From Bacillus sp. Y1 (GTDB taxonomy: Bacteria; Bacillota; Bacilli; Bacillales; Cytobacillaceae): a stretch of DNA of 64,000 nucleotides. The DNA is taken from the NCBI RefSeq assembly GCF_003586445.1, contig NZ_CP030028.1, positions 2,494,501 to 2,558,500 on the forward strand, read 5' to 3'. Shown here piece after piece: positions 7,726 to 17,490 of this stretch; positions within the stretch are counted from its first letter, which is position 1; every line of letters begins with the position of its first letter. The notes below the pieces were generated by a model that was not told where the DNA came from, ran no database searches, and saw nothing but the letters and a program-made list of their open reading frames with translations. Position numbers and translations under genes: made by a program.

Positions 7726-10700
7726 ATGACATATCATCAACTACCAAAAGCACAAGGTCTCTACCGTCCTGAATTTGAACATGATGCATGTGGAATCGGC
7801 TTATACGCTCACATTAAAGGGAACGCCACACATGATATAGTGGCAAAAGGACTATCAATGCTTTGTCAATTAGATCATCGCGGCGGACAGGGAAGTGACC
7901 CGTTAACAGGCGATGGCGCGGGACTAATGGTTCAAATACCGGATCTATTTTTCAGAAAAGAATGTTCAGACATGAACTTACCTGAAAAAGGGAAGTACGG
8001 TGTGGGAATGCTATTTTTCTCAAAGGATGACAGAGAACGGGAAGAAATAGAAGCTTATATTAATAAAATAATAGAACAAGAAGGTCAAACGGTGCTTGGC
8101 TGGAGAAACGTTCCAGTCGATGCAGGGAAAATTGGGGTAACTGCACAGGAAAGCTGCCCGGTTGTTCGCCAGGTGTTTGTTGGGGATAACGAAGGTGATT
8201 CACTAGCGTTTGAACGAAAATTATACGTCATTCGTAAGCAAGCAGAAAACTGGGCAAAGGGTTCTGACTATCGTTTCTATTTTGCAAGCTTTTCAAGCAG
8301 AACGATTGTTTATAAAGGACTATTAACTCCAGAACAAGTAGATCAATTCTATTTAGATTTACAGGATGAGAGCTTTGTGTCTGCGTTTGCTTTAGTGCAT
8401 TCACGCTTTAGTACAAATACCTTCCCGAGCTGGGAAAGAGCCCATCCGAATCGTTATTTAATTCACAATGGTGAAATTAATACTCTTCAAGGAAATATTC
8501 ACTGGATGAAGGCACGTGAAACTCAATTTATATCAGAAGCATTTGGTTCTGATTTAGAAAAAGTATTGCCGATCCTTGATACTGATGGAAGTGATTCGTC
8601 GATTTTAGACAATGCGCTTGAATTCATGGTTCTTGCCGGCAGAAAGCCTGCTCATGCGGCGATGATGTTGGTTCCAGAACCTTGGTCTAATAATCCTCAT
8701 ATCACGGACGAGAAGAGAGCTTTTTATGAATATCACAGCTCATTAATGGAGCCATGGGATGGACCATCAGCAATTTCATTTACAGACGGAAAACAAATTG
8801 GTGCCGTTCTAGACCGTAATGGACTTCGACCAGCCCGTTATTATGTAACAGAAGATGATTATATTATTTTCTCATCTGAGGTTGGTGTCATTGATGTAGA
8901 GCCGGAAAAGGTTTTATACAAAGAGCGTCTTCAACCAGGAAAAATGCTTTTAATCGATCTAGAAGAAGGTCGTATTATTTCCGACGAGGAAGTAAAATCC
9001 GAGATGGCTCAAGCACAGCCTTACCAGCAATGGTTAAATGAAGAGCTTGTTCGCTTGGAAGATAGCGTAGAGTCTGAAGGAGAGGTTCCGGAGGATATAA
9101 TCGTCCGTCAAAAAGCGTTTGGATATACGTATGAAGATATTCAAAAATACATTATTCCAGCTGTGAGTGAAGGCAAAGATCCGCTTGGAGCGATGGGGAA
9201 TGATATGCCACTAGCTGTATTATCGGATCGCCCGCAAAATTTGTTTAACTACTTTAAGCAATTATTCGCGCAAGTAACGAATCCACCGATTGACGCGATT
9301 CGTGAAGCAATTGTTACATCAACGGTTTCTTATTTAGGAGCAGAAGGGAATTTGCTTCATCCATCAGCAGAAAATTGCCGTCGCATTCAGTTAGAAACAC
9401 CGATTTTAACAAACAGCCAGCTAGAAACCTTAAAAAATGGTAAAGAGTTCAAAAGTGCTGTCATTGAAAGTGTGTTCCAAGACGATCTGGAAAGCAGTTT
9501 GAACAACCTTTGTCGTCAAGCAGAAGAAGCGATTGCAGATGGAGCGAGTTTACTGATTCTATCTGACCGTCATATTAATGAAACAACGATTGCGATTCCA
9601 TCTTTACTAGCAGTGAGTACCCTTCATCAGCATTTGATTCGTGAAGGATTACGAACAAAGGCAAGTATTATTGTGGAATCTGGAGAAGTAAGAGAAGTTC
9701 ATCACTTTGCTGTATTGCTTGGATACGGTGTGGATGCGATCAACCCTTATCTAGCGTTCTCGATTTATCAGCAAGCTGTTTCTGAAGGCACATTACCATA
9801 CACGTATCAAGAAGCGGTGAAAAAGTACATCGTTTCTATGAATGAAGGCGTTGTGAAGGTTATGTCAAAAATGGGGATTTCAACGGTACAAAGTTACCGT
9901 GGCGCTCAAATTTTTGAAGCGGTTGGAATCAGCTCTGATGTGATCGACCGTTATTTCACGGGAACTGTTTCACAGCTTGGAGGAATTGGGTTAGACACGA
10001 TCGCTGAAGAAGCGAAGCTGCGTCACGCGGAAGCTTACTCTCCATTATCTGACCATACGTTAGAGTCCGGCAGTAACTTCCAATGGAGACATGACGGCGA
10101 ACACCATGCCTTTAATCCAGGAACGATTCATACGTTGCAATGGGCTTGCCGTAACGGTGATTATGAATTATTTAAAAAATATTCTACACTTGCCAATGAA
10201 GAAAGACTCGGCTTTTTACGTAACTTATTCTCTTTCAATGGTTCAAGACAACCGTTACCAATTGAAGAAGTAGAAAGCGTGGATTCAATCGTTCGCCGCT
10301 TTAAGACAGGTGCGATGAGCTTTGGATCAATTAGTAAGGAAGCACACGAAACATTAGCTATTGCCATGAACCGTTTAGGTGGAAAAAGCAATAGCGGTGA
10401 AGGTGGAGAAGACGCTAGCCGATTTGTTCTTGATGAAAATGGTGACAACCGTGGAAGTAGGATTAAGCAAATCGCTTCTGGTCGATTTGGTGTGAAAAGT
10501 CATTACCTTGTGAACGCTGAAGAGCTGCAAATTAAAATGGCTCAAGGAGCGAAGCCTGGTGAAGGCGGACAGTTAATGGGGAAAAAGGTGTATCCATGGG
10601 TAGCAGATGTTCGTGGTTCAACACCTGGTGTTAGCTTAATTTCACCTCCACCACATCATGACATCTACTCGATTGAAGATTTGGCCCAGCTAATTCATGA

Positions 10701-12267
10701 TTTGAAAAATGCCAATCGTCAAGCGCGAATCAGCGTGAAGCTTGTATCGAAGGGCGGAGTTGGAACGATTGCTGCTGGTGTAGCAAAAGCTGTAGCTGAC
10801 GTAATCGTGATTAGCGGATACGACGGTGGAACAGGTGCGTCACCAAAAACAAGTATTCAGCACGCTGGATTACCTTGGGAACTTGGTTTAGCAGAGGCAC
10901 ATCAAACGCTAATGCTTAACGGATTACGCGACCGTGTGGTTCTTGAGACAGACGGAAAATTAATGACTGGTAAAGACGTAGTCATGGCGGCATTATTAGG
11001 TGCTGAGGAATTCGGCTTTGCTACTGCACCATTAGTAGTTCTTGGCTGTGTCATGATGCGTGTGTGTCATTTGGATACATGTCCAGTAGGGATTGCGACT
11101 CAAAATCCAGAGCTTCGTAAAAAGTTCACAGGCGAAGCAGATTATATCGTGAACTACATGCGCTTTGTGGCACAAGAAGTTCGTGAGATGATGGCGGAGC
11201 TTGGCTTTAGATCGGTGGAAGAAATGGTTGGACGTACCGATGTATTAACGGTAAGTGAACGTGCAAAATCACACTGGAAGGCGCAACATTTAGATTTAAC
11301 AGCATTGCTGCACAAGCCTGAAGGAGCAACAACCTTTAAACACCCTCAAAATCATCGAATTGACGAAAGTCTTGATATAAAGCATATCCTACCGGCTGTT
11401 CAAAAAGCATTAGAAGACGGAACACCTGTAGAAGCAAGCTTCCCGATTACAAACGTGAATCGTGTAGCGGGTACGATTGTTGGAAGTGAAATCTCGAAAC
11501 GTTATGGTGAAGTTGGTCTTCCAGAGGATACGATTTCGTTAAAGTTTAACGGATCAGCTGGTCAAAGCTTTGGTGCGTTTGTACCTAAGGGAATGACACT
11601 TGAATTAACGGGTGACGCGAACGATTATGTTGGAAAAGGACTTTCTGGCGGAAAAATCATCGTGAAAGCTGATGAACATACAAAGATCGCTTCAGGCGAG
11701 AATGTCATCGCAGGAAATGTTGCCTTCATTGGAGCTACCAGCGGTGAAGCGTATATTAACGGACGTGCCGGAGAACGTTTTGCTGTTCGTAATAGTGGCG
11801 TACATGTAGTGGTTGAAGGAATTGGTGACCATGGCTGTGAATATATGACAGGTGGACGCGTCGTTATTTTAGGGGATGTAGGGAAAAACTTCGGAGCTGG
11901 AATGTCTGGTGGAATTGCCTATGTTTATACAGAGGACGAGAAAGCATTTAAGAATCTAACCAACCAAGAAATGATTGAATTTGAAGCAGTATCCTCTCCT
12001 ACTGAAGAGGATGAGCTAAAAACATTAATACAAAACCATTACCGCTACACAGAGAGTGTGAAGGCGAGTTGTATTCTAGAAGACTGGGCAAAATGTGTCA
12101 GAAAATTTGTCAAAGTCATTCCAAAAGATTACAAACGAATGATCACTTTGATCGACGAGCAAAAACTAGCAGGATTATCGGAAGAAGAAGCCGTCATGAG
12201 CGCCTTTATAGCGAATTCCGGAGCAACAACAAAACCATCGAAACAGCAGGAAGCTGCCATCCGCTAA
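7726..12267 (+). CDS. gltA: Glutamate synthase large subunit
   Basis: Large subunit of NADPH glutamate synthase (GOGAT), 1513 residues, which makes two glutamates from glutamine and 2-oxoglutarate. The short propeptide ends at HDACGIG; Cys22 becomes the N-terminal nucleophile of the glutaminase domain after processing. The central region and FMN-binding synthase domain follow (GGKSNSGEGGED, GYDGGTGASP). The [3Fe-4S] ligands are in CVMMRVCHLDTCPVG near residue 1106, and the C-terminal GXGXG beta-helix carries repeated Gly-rich turns. All expected parts are intact. gltB follows 18 bases later. Symbols follow Bacillus use, where gltA is the large subunit (gltB in enterics). Expected to be controlled by GltC. 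Confidence 0.98.
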   Translation: MTYHQLPKAQGLYRPEFEHDACGIGLYAHIKGNATHDIVAKGLSMLCQLDHRGGQGSDPLTGDGAGLMVQIPDLFFRKECSDMNLPEKGKYGVGMLFFSKDDREREEIEAYINKIIEQEGQTVLGWRNVPVDAGKIGVTAQESCPVVRQVFVGDNEGDSLAFERKLYVIRKQAENWAKGSDYRFYFASFSSRTIVYKGLLTPEQVDQFYLDLQDESFVSAFALVHSRFSTNTFPSWERAHPNRYLIHNGEINTLQGNIHWMKARETQFISEAFGSDLEKVLPILDTDGSDSSILDNALEFMVLAGRKPAHAAMMLVPEPWSNNPHITDEKRAFYEYHSSLMEPWDGPSAISFTDGKQIGAVLDRNGLRPARYYVTEDDYIIFSSEVGVIDVEPEKVLYKERLQPGKMLLIDLEEGRIISDEEVKSEMAQAQPYQQWLNEELVRLEDSVESEGEVPEDIIVRQKAFGYTYEDIQKYIIPAVSEGKDPLGAMGNDMPLAVLSDRPQNLFNYFKQLFAQVTNPPIDAIREAIVTSTVSYLGAEGNLLHPSAENCRRIQLETPILTNSQLETLKNGKEFKSAVIESVFQDDLESSLNNLCRQAEEAIADGASLLILSDRHINETTIAIPSLLAVSTLHQHLIREGLRTKASIIVESGEVREVHHFAVLLGYGVDAINPYLAFSIYQQAVSEGTLPYTYQEAVKKYIVSMNEGVVKVMSKMGISTVQSYRGAQIFEAVGISSDVIDRYFTGTVSQLGGIGLDTIAEEAKLRHAEAYSPLSDHTLESGSNFQWRHDGEHHAFNPGTIHTLQWACRNGDYELFKKYSTLANEERLGFLRNLFSFNGSRQPLPIEEVESVDSIVRRFKTGAMSFGSISKEAHETLAIAMNRLGGKSNSGEGGEDASRFVLDENGDNRGSRIKQIASGRFGVKSHYLVNAEELQIKMAQGAKPGEGGQLMGKKVYPWVADVRGSTPGVSLISPPPHHDIYSIEDLAQLIHDLKNANRQARISVKLVSKGGVGTIAAGVAKAVADVIVISGYDGGTGASPKTSIQHAGLPWELGLAEAHQTLMLNGLRDRVVLETDGKLMTGKDVVMAALLGAEEFGFATAPLVVLGCVMMRVCHLDTCPVGIATQNPELRKKFTGEADYIVNYMRFVAQEVREMMAELGFRSVEEMVGRTDVLTVSERAKSHWKAQHLDLTALLHKPEGATTFKHPQNHRIDESLDIKHILPAVQKALEDGTPVEASFPITNVNRVAGTIVGSEISKRYGEVGLPEDTISLKFNGSAGQSFGAFVPKGMTLELTGDANDYVGKGLSGGKIIVKADEHTKIASGENVIAGNVAFIGATSGEAYINGRAGERFAVRNSGVHVVVEGIGDHGCEYMTGGRVVILGDVGKNFGAGMSGGIAYVYTEDEKAFKNLTNQEMIEFEAVSSPTEEDELKTLIQNHYRYTESVKASCILEDWAKCVRKFVKVIPKDYKRMITLIDEQKLAGLSEEEAVMSAFIANSGATTKPSKQQEAAIR

Positions 12268-12285
12268 GAAAGGGGAGTAAAAAAC

Positions 12286-13752
12286 ATGGGAAAAGCAACA
12301 GGATTTATGGAATATGCTCGTGAAAAAGCAGCAGAAAGAGATCCATTACAAAGACTAAATGATTGGAAAGAACATAAACTTCCTATTTCTGATGAGAAAT
12401 TAAGTACACAGGGGGCGCGGTGTATGGACTGCGCCACTCCCTTCTGTCATATCGGTATGGAAATTGGGGGAGCTACTTCTGGGTGTCCGATTCATAACTT
12501 GATTCCTGAGTGGAATGATCTTGTGTATAAAGGCCGTTGGAAAGAAGCTCTAGATCGCTTGTTAAAAACCAATAATTTCCCAGAGTTTACAGGGAGAGTA
12601 TGTCCGGCACCTTGTGAAGGTTCTTGTACTGTGGCCCTTTACGACCCGGCAGTTACGATCAAAAATATTGAACAAGCGATTATCGATAAAGGCTTTGAAA
12701 ACGGGTGGATTACACCGCGAATTCCTGCTTCACGCTCTGGGAAGAAAGTGGCGATCATCGGTTCTGGCCCTGCCGGTTTAGCAGCAGCGGACCAACTGAA
12801 TCAAGCCGGTCACTCGGTTACTGTGTTTGAACGTGCCGACCGTCCAGGAGGCTTGCTCATGTACGGAATTCCAAACATGAAGCTTGAAAAAGAAGTGGTT
12901 GAACGCCGCATTCGTTTATTAACGCAAGAAGGAATCGACTTCGTGATAAATACAGAAGTGGGCAAGGATATTCAAGCTTCTGAACTTCAAGAACAATTCG
13001 ATTCGGTCATCCTTTGTACAGGGGCGCAAAGACAACGTGATTTAGTGATTGAAGGCCGTGAAGCAAAGGGTATTCACTTTGCGATGGATTATTTAACTCT
13101 ATCAACGAAAAGTCTATTAGATTCGAATTTTGAAGATGGGAACTTCATCGACGTGGAAGGCAAAGATGTGATCGTAATCGGTGGCGGAGACACAGGTGCT
13201 GACTGTGTGGCAACCGCTCTTCGTCAAAAATGCCGCAGCGTTGTTCAGTTCGGGAAACATCCACAATTGCCAGCACAACGTACGTCTGATAACTTATGGC
13301 CTGCATATCCAAATGTGTTTACCATGGATTATGCGTATAAGGAAGCAGAAGCGAAATTTGGAGAAGATCCTCGTCAATACTCGATTCAAACAAAGAAGAT
13401 CGTTTCCGATGAGAATGGGAATTTGAAAGAGCTTCACACAATCCAAATGGAAAAACTAAAAGATGAAAACGGACGTTTTTACTTTAAAGAAATTCCAGGC
13501 ACGGAAAAAGTATGGCCAGCTCAGTTTGTGTTTATCGCGATTGGCTTTGAGGGAACAGAGATGCCTCTGTTAAGCCAATTCGGAGTAGAATCAGTTAATC
13601 AAAAGATTAAAGCTACTAAAGGTGATTACAAAACAAACGTAGAAGGCGTGTTCGCTGCTGGCGATGCAAGAAGAGGACAAAGCCTGATCGTTTGGGCGAT
13701 CAACGAAGGTAGAGAAGTGGCAACCGAAGTTCACAAATACTTGATGGTGTAA
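12286..13752 (+). CDS. gltB: Glutamate synthase small subunit
   Basis: Beta subunit of glutamate synthase, 488 residues, passing electrons from NADPH through FAD and [4Fe-4S] clusters to the large subunit. The N-terminal cysteine-rich domain reads CMDCATPFCH, then CPIHN and CPAPCEGSC. Two Rossmann motifs follow: GSGPAGLAAA for FAD near residue 156 and GGGDTGAD for NADPH near 300. AGGGGAGT lies eight bases upstream of ATG 12286. Co-transcribed with gltA and closed by a strong terminator. Length and motifs are complete. Confidence 0.97.
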   Translation: MGKATGFMEYAREKAAERDPLQRLNDWKEHKLPISDEKLSTQGARCMDCATPFCHIGMEIGGATSGCPIHNLIPEWNDLVYKGRWKEALDRLLKTNNFPEFTGRVCPAPCEGSCTVALYDPAVTIKNIEQAIIDKGFENGWITPRIPASRSGKKVAIIGSGPAGLAAADQLNQAGHSVTVFERADRPGGLLMYGIPNMKLEKEVVERRIRLLTQEGIDFVINTEVGKDIQASELQEQFDSVILCTGAQRQRDLVIEGREAKGIHFAMDYLTLSTKSLLDSNFEDGNFIDVEGKDVIVIGGGDTGADCVATALRQKCRSVVQFGKHPQLPAQRTSDNLWPAYPNVFTMDYAYKEAEAKFGEDPRQYSIQTKKIVSDENGNLKELHTIQMEKLKDENGRFYFKEIPGTEKVWPAQFVFIAIGFEGTEMPLLSQFGVESVNQKIKATKGDYKTNVEGVFAAGDARRGQSLIVWAINEGREVATEVHKYLMV

Positions 13753-13765
13753 TATCAAACAAATG

Positions 13766-13793
13766 TAGGCTGCTTTGGCAGCCTATTTTTTTC
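13766..13793 (+). terminator. gltAB terminator
   Basis: TAGGCTGC and GCAGCCTA arms around a four-base loop, followed by seven T residues. Confidence 0.9.
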
Positions 13794-13919
13794 TATAATT
13801 CCTGTAATCCGTTAATCCATTAAACTACTTATTCCTTGCATTACGGAATACGTTTATGTTAAAAATAACAAATGGGCAATTCAAGAATTGCTAGAACATG
13901 ATTAATAGAGGTACATCAT

Positions 13920-14192
13920 ATGAACAAAACAGATTTAATCTACTCAATAGCTAAAAAATGTGACTTACCAAAAAAACACTCAAGAAAAGTAGTAGACATT
14001 ATTATAGATAGCATATCAACTTCATTAGCAGGTGGCGATCAGGTACAATTATTTGGTTTCGGAAACTTTGAAACGCGTGAACGAGCGGAGAGAAAAGGGA
14101 GAAACCCGAAAACGGGGGAAGAGATAACGATTCCAGCTACTAAATATGCCGTGTTTAACCCCTGTAAAGAGTTGAAAGATGCCTTGAAATAG
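13920..14192 (+). CDS. HU-family DNA-binding protein (divergent paralogue)
   Basis: A 90-residue histone-like protein of the HU/IHF fold. The DNA-binding arm is recognisable as GRNPKTGEEITIPATKYAVF, and the body keeps LFGFGNFETRERAERKGRNP. It differs from the main Bacillus HBsu in the N-terminal helices (CDLPKKHSRK) and at the C-terminus, where the usual PGK becomes PCKELKDALK, so it is probably a second HU copy rather than the essential one. AGAGGTACATCAT precedes the ATG. It is a single gene with its own terminator. Confidence 0.92.
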   Translation: MNKTDLIYSIAKKCDLPKKHSRKVVDIIIDSISTSLAGGDQVQLFGFGNFETRERAERKGRNPKTGEEITIPATKYAVFNPCKELKDALK

Positions 14193-14220
14193 GGCATTTC
14201 ATAAAAGTAACCTCATAGGA

Positions 14221-14256
14221 AAACGCTGCTGACTTTGATTTCAGCAGCGTTTTTTA
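14221..14256 (+). terminator. Terminator after HU gene
   Basis: Perfect 12-base arms AAACGCTGCTGA and TCAGCAGCGTTT, with the T-run continuing. Confidence 0.9.
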
Positions 14257-14335
14257 TTTATTGAAAGACTTCCACATAATATTTTTCGTGTCTTCAATGA
14301 GTGAAAAAAGAGTTTTTACGCCCAACAAAAACATA

Positions 14336-14384
14336 TTGACAAATAATTCTAAACATTCTAAAATCAACCTTGTAATCGATTACA
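14336..14384 (+). promoter_or_regulatory. Sigma-A promoter with palindromic operator before LacI-family gene
   Basis: TTGACA at 14336-14341, a 17-base spacer, TAAAAT at 14359-14364, then the perfect palindrome TGTAATCGATTACA at 14371-14384, covering the expected start of transcription. The CG-centred 14-mer fits LacI-family operators and also the CcpA cre consensus, so autorepression, catabolite repression or both are possible. Confidence 0.8.
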
Positions 14385-14426
14385 TTTATCTTCAACCTAT
14401 CAACTATACTGAAAGTGGGAAGTATC

Positions 14427-15416
14427 ATGGCAAATATTCAACAGGTAGCGAAAACTGCGGGTGTGTCAGTGGCTACGGTTTCCAGGGTACTTAACAAGGC
14501 TACGTCAGTAACTCCAGAAACTAGACTGAAAGTGGAACAGGCGATCAAGGCTCTTAACTATGAACCTAGTATGCTAGGTAGAAATTTAAGGAACTCTGAA
14601 AGTCGGCTTTTACTTGTTCTAATCCCCAGTATCTCCAATCCTTTTTACACAGAAATTATCAATGGGATCCAGAATATCGCAATTGCTAATCTTTACAATA
14701 TTCTCCTTTGCGAAACCGATTCTAATCCGGAACGAGAGAACATTTATTTTCACATGGTCAAAAATAAAGTGGCCGATGGCGTGATTTCCATGGATCCTAC
14801 CGTCAATATGCAAAAGCTGAACGAACTAGCTGAGAATCATTCCGTGATTTTATGCAGTGAGTATGAAGAAGGTGGTTGTATTCCATACGTCACGATTGAT
14901 AACGAATTAGCTGCTTATCATGCCGTGAAGCATTTAATTCAATTGGGTATGGACCAAGTGGCGTTAATCAATTCAGATGAAAAATTCTTATATGCTCGTC
15001 AACGTAGAAATGGATATGAAAGAGCGTTAAAAGAGTTTCAGCTCCCAATTCGTGAAGAATGGATCTATAACACGGATCAGCTCGACTTTCAACACGGTGT
15101 GCAAGCCATGAGACGGTTGCTTCAATTAGAAGAAAGACCCACCGCGGTGTTCGCAGTTTCTGACACCTTAGCCATCGGTGCATTAAAAGAGTTAAACACA
15201 AGTGGTTTGCGTGTTCCCGAGGAGATAGCAGTGGTAGGCTTTGATAAGATTAGTTTTTCTAACATGACCAATCCCACTCTAACGACGGTTTCTCAGCCCA
15301 TGTATCAAATGGGGTGTACGGCAGCCACCATGTTGATTAATCAGATCAAGGGCAACAAAGTGGAGAGTATCATTTTGGAGCATGAATTAATTATACGAGA
15401 ATCCACAATGGGATAA
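14427..15416 (+). CDS. LacI-family sugar operon repressor
   Basis: Transcription factor of 329 residues. The N-terminal LacI helix-turn-helix is clear (IQQVAKTAGVSVATVSRVLN), followed by the hinge region and a periplasmic-binding-protein-like effector domain (PSISNPFYTEI, VVGFDKISFSNMTNP). I chose ATG 14427 because GTGGGAA lies just upstream; the GTG at 14415 adds four residues not found in the family. It heads the sugar operon running to 22161, and its promoter carries a matching palindrome, so autorepression is likely. The inducer is unknown, probably the sugar or oxidised sugar handled by the next genes. Confidence 0.92.
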   Translation: MANIQQVAKTAGVSVATVSRVLNKATSVTPETRLKVEQAIKALNYEPSMLGRNLRNSESRLLLVLIPSISNPFYTEIINGIQNIAIANLYNILLCETDSNPERENIYFHMVKNKVADGVISMDPTVNMQKLNELAENHSVILCSEYEEGGCIPYVTIDNELAAYHAVKHLIQLGMDQVALINSDEKFLYARQRRNGYERALKEFQLPIREEWIYNTDQLDFQHGVQAMRRLLQLEERPTAVFAVSDTLAIGALKELNTSGLRVPEEIAVVGFDKISFSNMTNPTLTTVSQPMYQMGCTAATMLINQIKGNKVESIILEHELIIRESTMG

Positions 15417-15459
15417 AGGGGCTCATACGTGGTGTTAGAAACAAAAAGGAGGGACAAAA

Positions 15460-16467
15460 TTGGGGATAAAAGTAGGGATTATTGGCTGCGGGTCCATTGC
15501 TAAATACCGACATGCACCAGAGTATCAAGCCAATCCGCATGTGGATGAAATCATCTTCTTTGATCGTAATCTGGAAAGAGCGAAAGCGCTCGCTCTCAAA
15601 TTTGGAGGTCGTGCGGTAGAAAGAGTCGAGGAGCTATACAACGATACAACCATTATAGCCATCAGCGATTGTTCCTCCAATGAAACCCATCATATCCACT
15701 CTACTCAAGCCTTGTTAAATGGAAAGCATGTGTTATGTGAAAAACCGTTAGCGATTTCTGTAAAAGAAGCGGAGAAAATACTCGAGGCCGAGCGAAAAAC
15801 GGGAAAGAAATTAATGGTTGGCCATAATCAAAGATTCACAAAAGCTCACCAAAAAGCAAAGGAGATGATTGATAAAAAGGAATTAGGAGAGGTGTTAACC
15901 TTTCAAACCACCTTTGGTCATCAAGGACCCGAAACTTGGGGAGTAGACAAATCCAATGCCACCTGGTTTTTTAAAAAAGATCGGTCCCACTCGGGGGTAG
16001 TAGGCGATTTAGGTATTCATAAAATTGATTTAATTCATTACCTTTTATCCGATGAAATCGATGAAATACGTGGCTTTCATGGGTCACTTGATAAAGTAAA
16101 CGAATCTGGTCAGCCTATCGAAGTATGTGACAATGCCGTTTGTGTAATGAAGACAAAAAAAGGTCGGTTAGGTACCGCGTTATTTTCTTGGACGAATTAC
16201 GGATCCGAAGATAATTCTACGACCATCTACTGTCAAAAAGGGATTATGAAGCTCTACCAACATCCGAAATATCAGTTGATCCTTGAAACAAAGGACGGGG
16301 AGGTGAGGAGATATGAACTCGAACCGATCCAGACCAATGACAACCAAACCAATAGCGGAGTCATAAATTCCTTTATCGAAGCCATTATTAAGGATAAAGA
16401 ACCATTGGTTACCGGCCAACAAGCGCTTGCCACATTAAGAGTTATTGAGAAACTACTTAGCTCTTAA
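15460..16467 (+). CDS. Gfo/Idh/MocA family oxidoreductase (first)
   Basis: NAD(P)-dependent sugar or polyol dehydrogenase of 335 residues. The N-terminal Rossmann fold starts VGIIGCGSIAKYRHAPEY, the EKP motif reads HVLCEKPLAI near residues 90-99, and the C-terminal alpha/beta domain contains DLGIHKIDLIHYL, whose Asp and His are usual catalytic residues. TTG is the start, eight bases after AAAGGAGGG. It lies 43 bases after the regulator. The pairing with a second family member and a TIM-barrel protein suggests oxidation of a sugar ring carbon as in 3-keto-glycoside or inositol pathways; substrate not proven. Confidence 0.92.
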   Translation: MGIKVGIIGCGSIAKYRHAPEYQANPHVDEIIFFDRNLERAKALALKFGGRAVERVEELYNDTTIIAISDCSSNETHHIHSTQALLNGKHVLCEKPLAISVKEAEKILEAERKTGKKLMVGHNQRFTKAHQKAKEMIDKKELGEVLTFQTTFGHQGPETWGVDKSNATWFFKKDRSHSGVVGDLGIHKIDLIHYLLSDEIDEIRGFHGSLDKVNESGQPIEVCDNAVCVMKTKKGRLGTALFSWTNYGSEDNSTTIYCQKGIMKLYQHPKYQLILETKDGEVRRYELEPIQTNDNQTNSGVINSFIEAIIKDKEPLVTGQQALATLRVIEKLLSS

Positions 16468-16558
16468 TACAATCATCTACTTAATATTCCCACCAAATAT
16501 ACTTTTTATCTATCACACCAAATATCAATACTATATAAGTAAATTCGGAACAAACTTT

Positions 16559-16583
16559 TATACTATTTTTGTAAACGATTTCA
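16559..16583 (+). promoter_or_regulatory. Internal promoter -10 with second operator
   Basis: TATACT at 16559-16564 followed by TGTAAACGATTTCA at 16570-16583. The 14-mer matches the operator at 14371 in 12 of 14 positions and has nearly the same spacing from the -10. No good -35 is visible. It would drive the genes from 16662 onward. Confidence 0.6.
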
Positions 16584-16661
16584 TACTCTGGTTATAGGTA
16601 TATGTTATCGCTTGTGTCAGATTTAGTAGTCATCCATTACCTAGTAGACGGGAGGGTGGAT

Positions 16662-17471
16662 ATGTTACAACAGCTAACCATTAATTCGAATACGTACCAT
16701 GGTTTTTCACTAGAGGACGCGGTGGTTGGAGCAAGGAAAGCAGGATTTACACAAATCGAGTTAGCAGCGGTGAAAGACCATACGGCACATGTGATACCGG
16801 ACATGTCGAGGAAACAGCTAGAAGAGATTAAGTTCTTACTGAAGACCAACGGAATGACATGTGTAGGAATTGGCGCACATAGCAACGTGATGACCGAAGA
16901 AGGAAGAGAAAATCTAATAAGAAGCATTGACTTAGCCGTGGAATTGGATTGTAAATATATCATTACCGCAACAGGGGACGCACATAACGATACAGATAAA
17001 ATTGAGGATGAAGAGGCTCTAGCTAAGAACCTGGAACCATTGATTGAAAAATGTGAGAAGAGAAATAAGATGCTTCTCCTTGAAACACACGGAAATAATT
17101 ATGCAACAGGTGGTTCTCTAAAAAAACTCGCTCAAAAGTTAAATAATCGCGTGAAAATCAATTATGATACGGCGAATGTCCTATTTTACGCGAATATTCT
17201 TCCCTATGAGGACTTAGAGGCTTCTGTTGAGTACGTTGAATTTATTCATTTAAAAGATAAACTGGGTTCTTATCAAGAATGGAACTTTCCAGCGATTGGG
17301 GACGGATTTTTGGACTTTCCAAGATTATTTCGCACACTTAAACAAGCAAATTATCAAGGTCCGATTAGTGTGGAAATTGAATTTACTCCGTCAGGACCCA
17401 CAGACCTAGACGAAGTCAACGAAAGTGTCATCAAGTCTTTCAACTATCTTTCAAACATTTTTAAAGAGTAA
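16662..17471 (+). CDS. Sugar phosphate isomerase/epimerase-like TIM-barrel protein
   Basis: A 269-residue AP-endonuclease-2-type TIM barrel (IolE/IolI-like). The metal-binding acids and histidines of the family are visible: IELAAVKDH, LLLETHGNN, VKINYDTANV, IHLKDK and SVEIEFTPSG, giving the Glu-Asp-His-Glu set. Members include isomerases, epimerases, inosose dehydratases and 3-keto-glycoside lyases or hydratases. I chose ATG 16662 because GGGAGGGTGG lies just upstream and the barrel starts here; the longer frame from 16602 has no ribosome site. It sits between two Gfo/Idh/MocA genes and downstream of its own operator-linked promoter. Probably metal dependent; exact reaction open. Confidence 0.88.
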   Translation: MLQQLTINSNTYHGFSLEDAVVGARKAGFTQIELAAVKDHTAHVIPDMSRKQLEEIKFLLKTNGMTCVGIGAHSNVMTEEGRENLIRSIDLAVELDCKYIITATGDAHNDTDKIEDEEALAKNLEPLIEKCEKRNKMLLLETHGNNYATGGSLKKLAQKLNNRVKINYDTANVLFYANILPYEDLEASVEYVEFIHLKDKLGSYQEWNFPAIGDGFLDFPRLFRTLKQANYQGPISVEIEFTPSGPTDLDEVNESVIKSFNYLSNIFKE

Positions 17472-17490
17472 GAGGTTGAAAGGAGGAACT

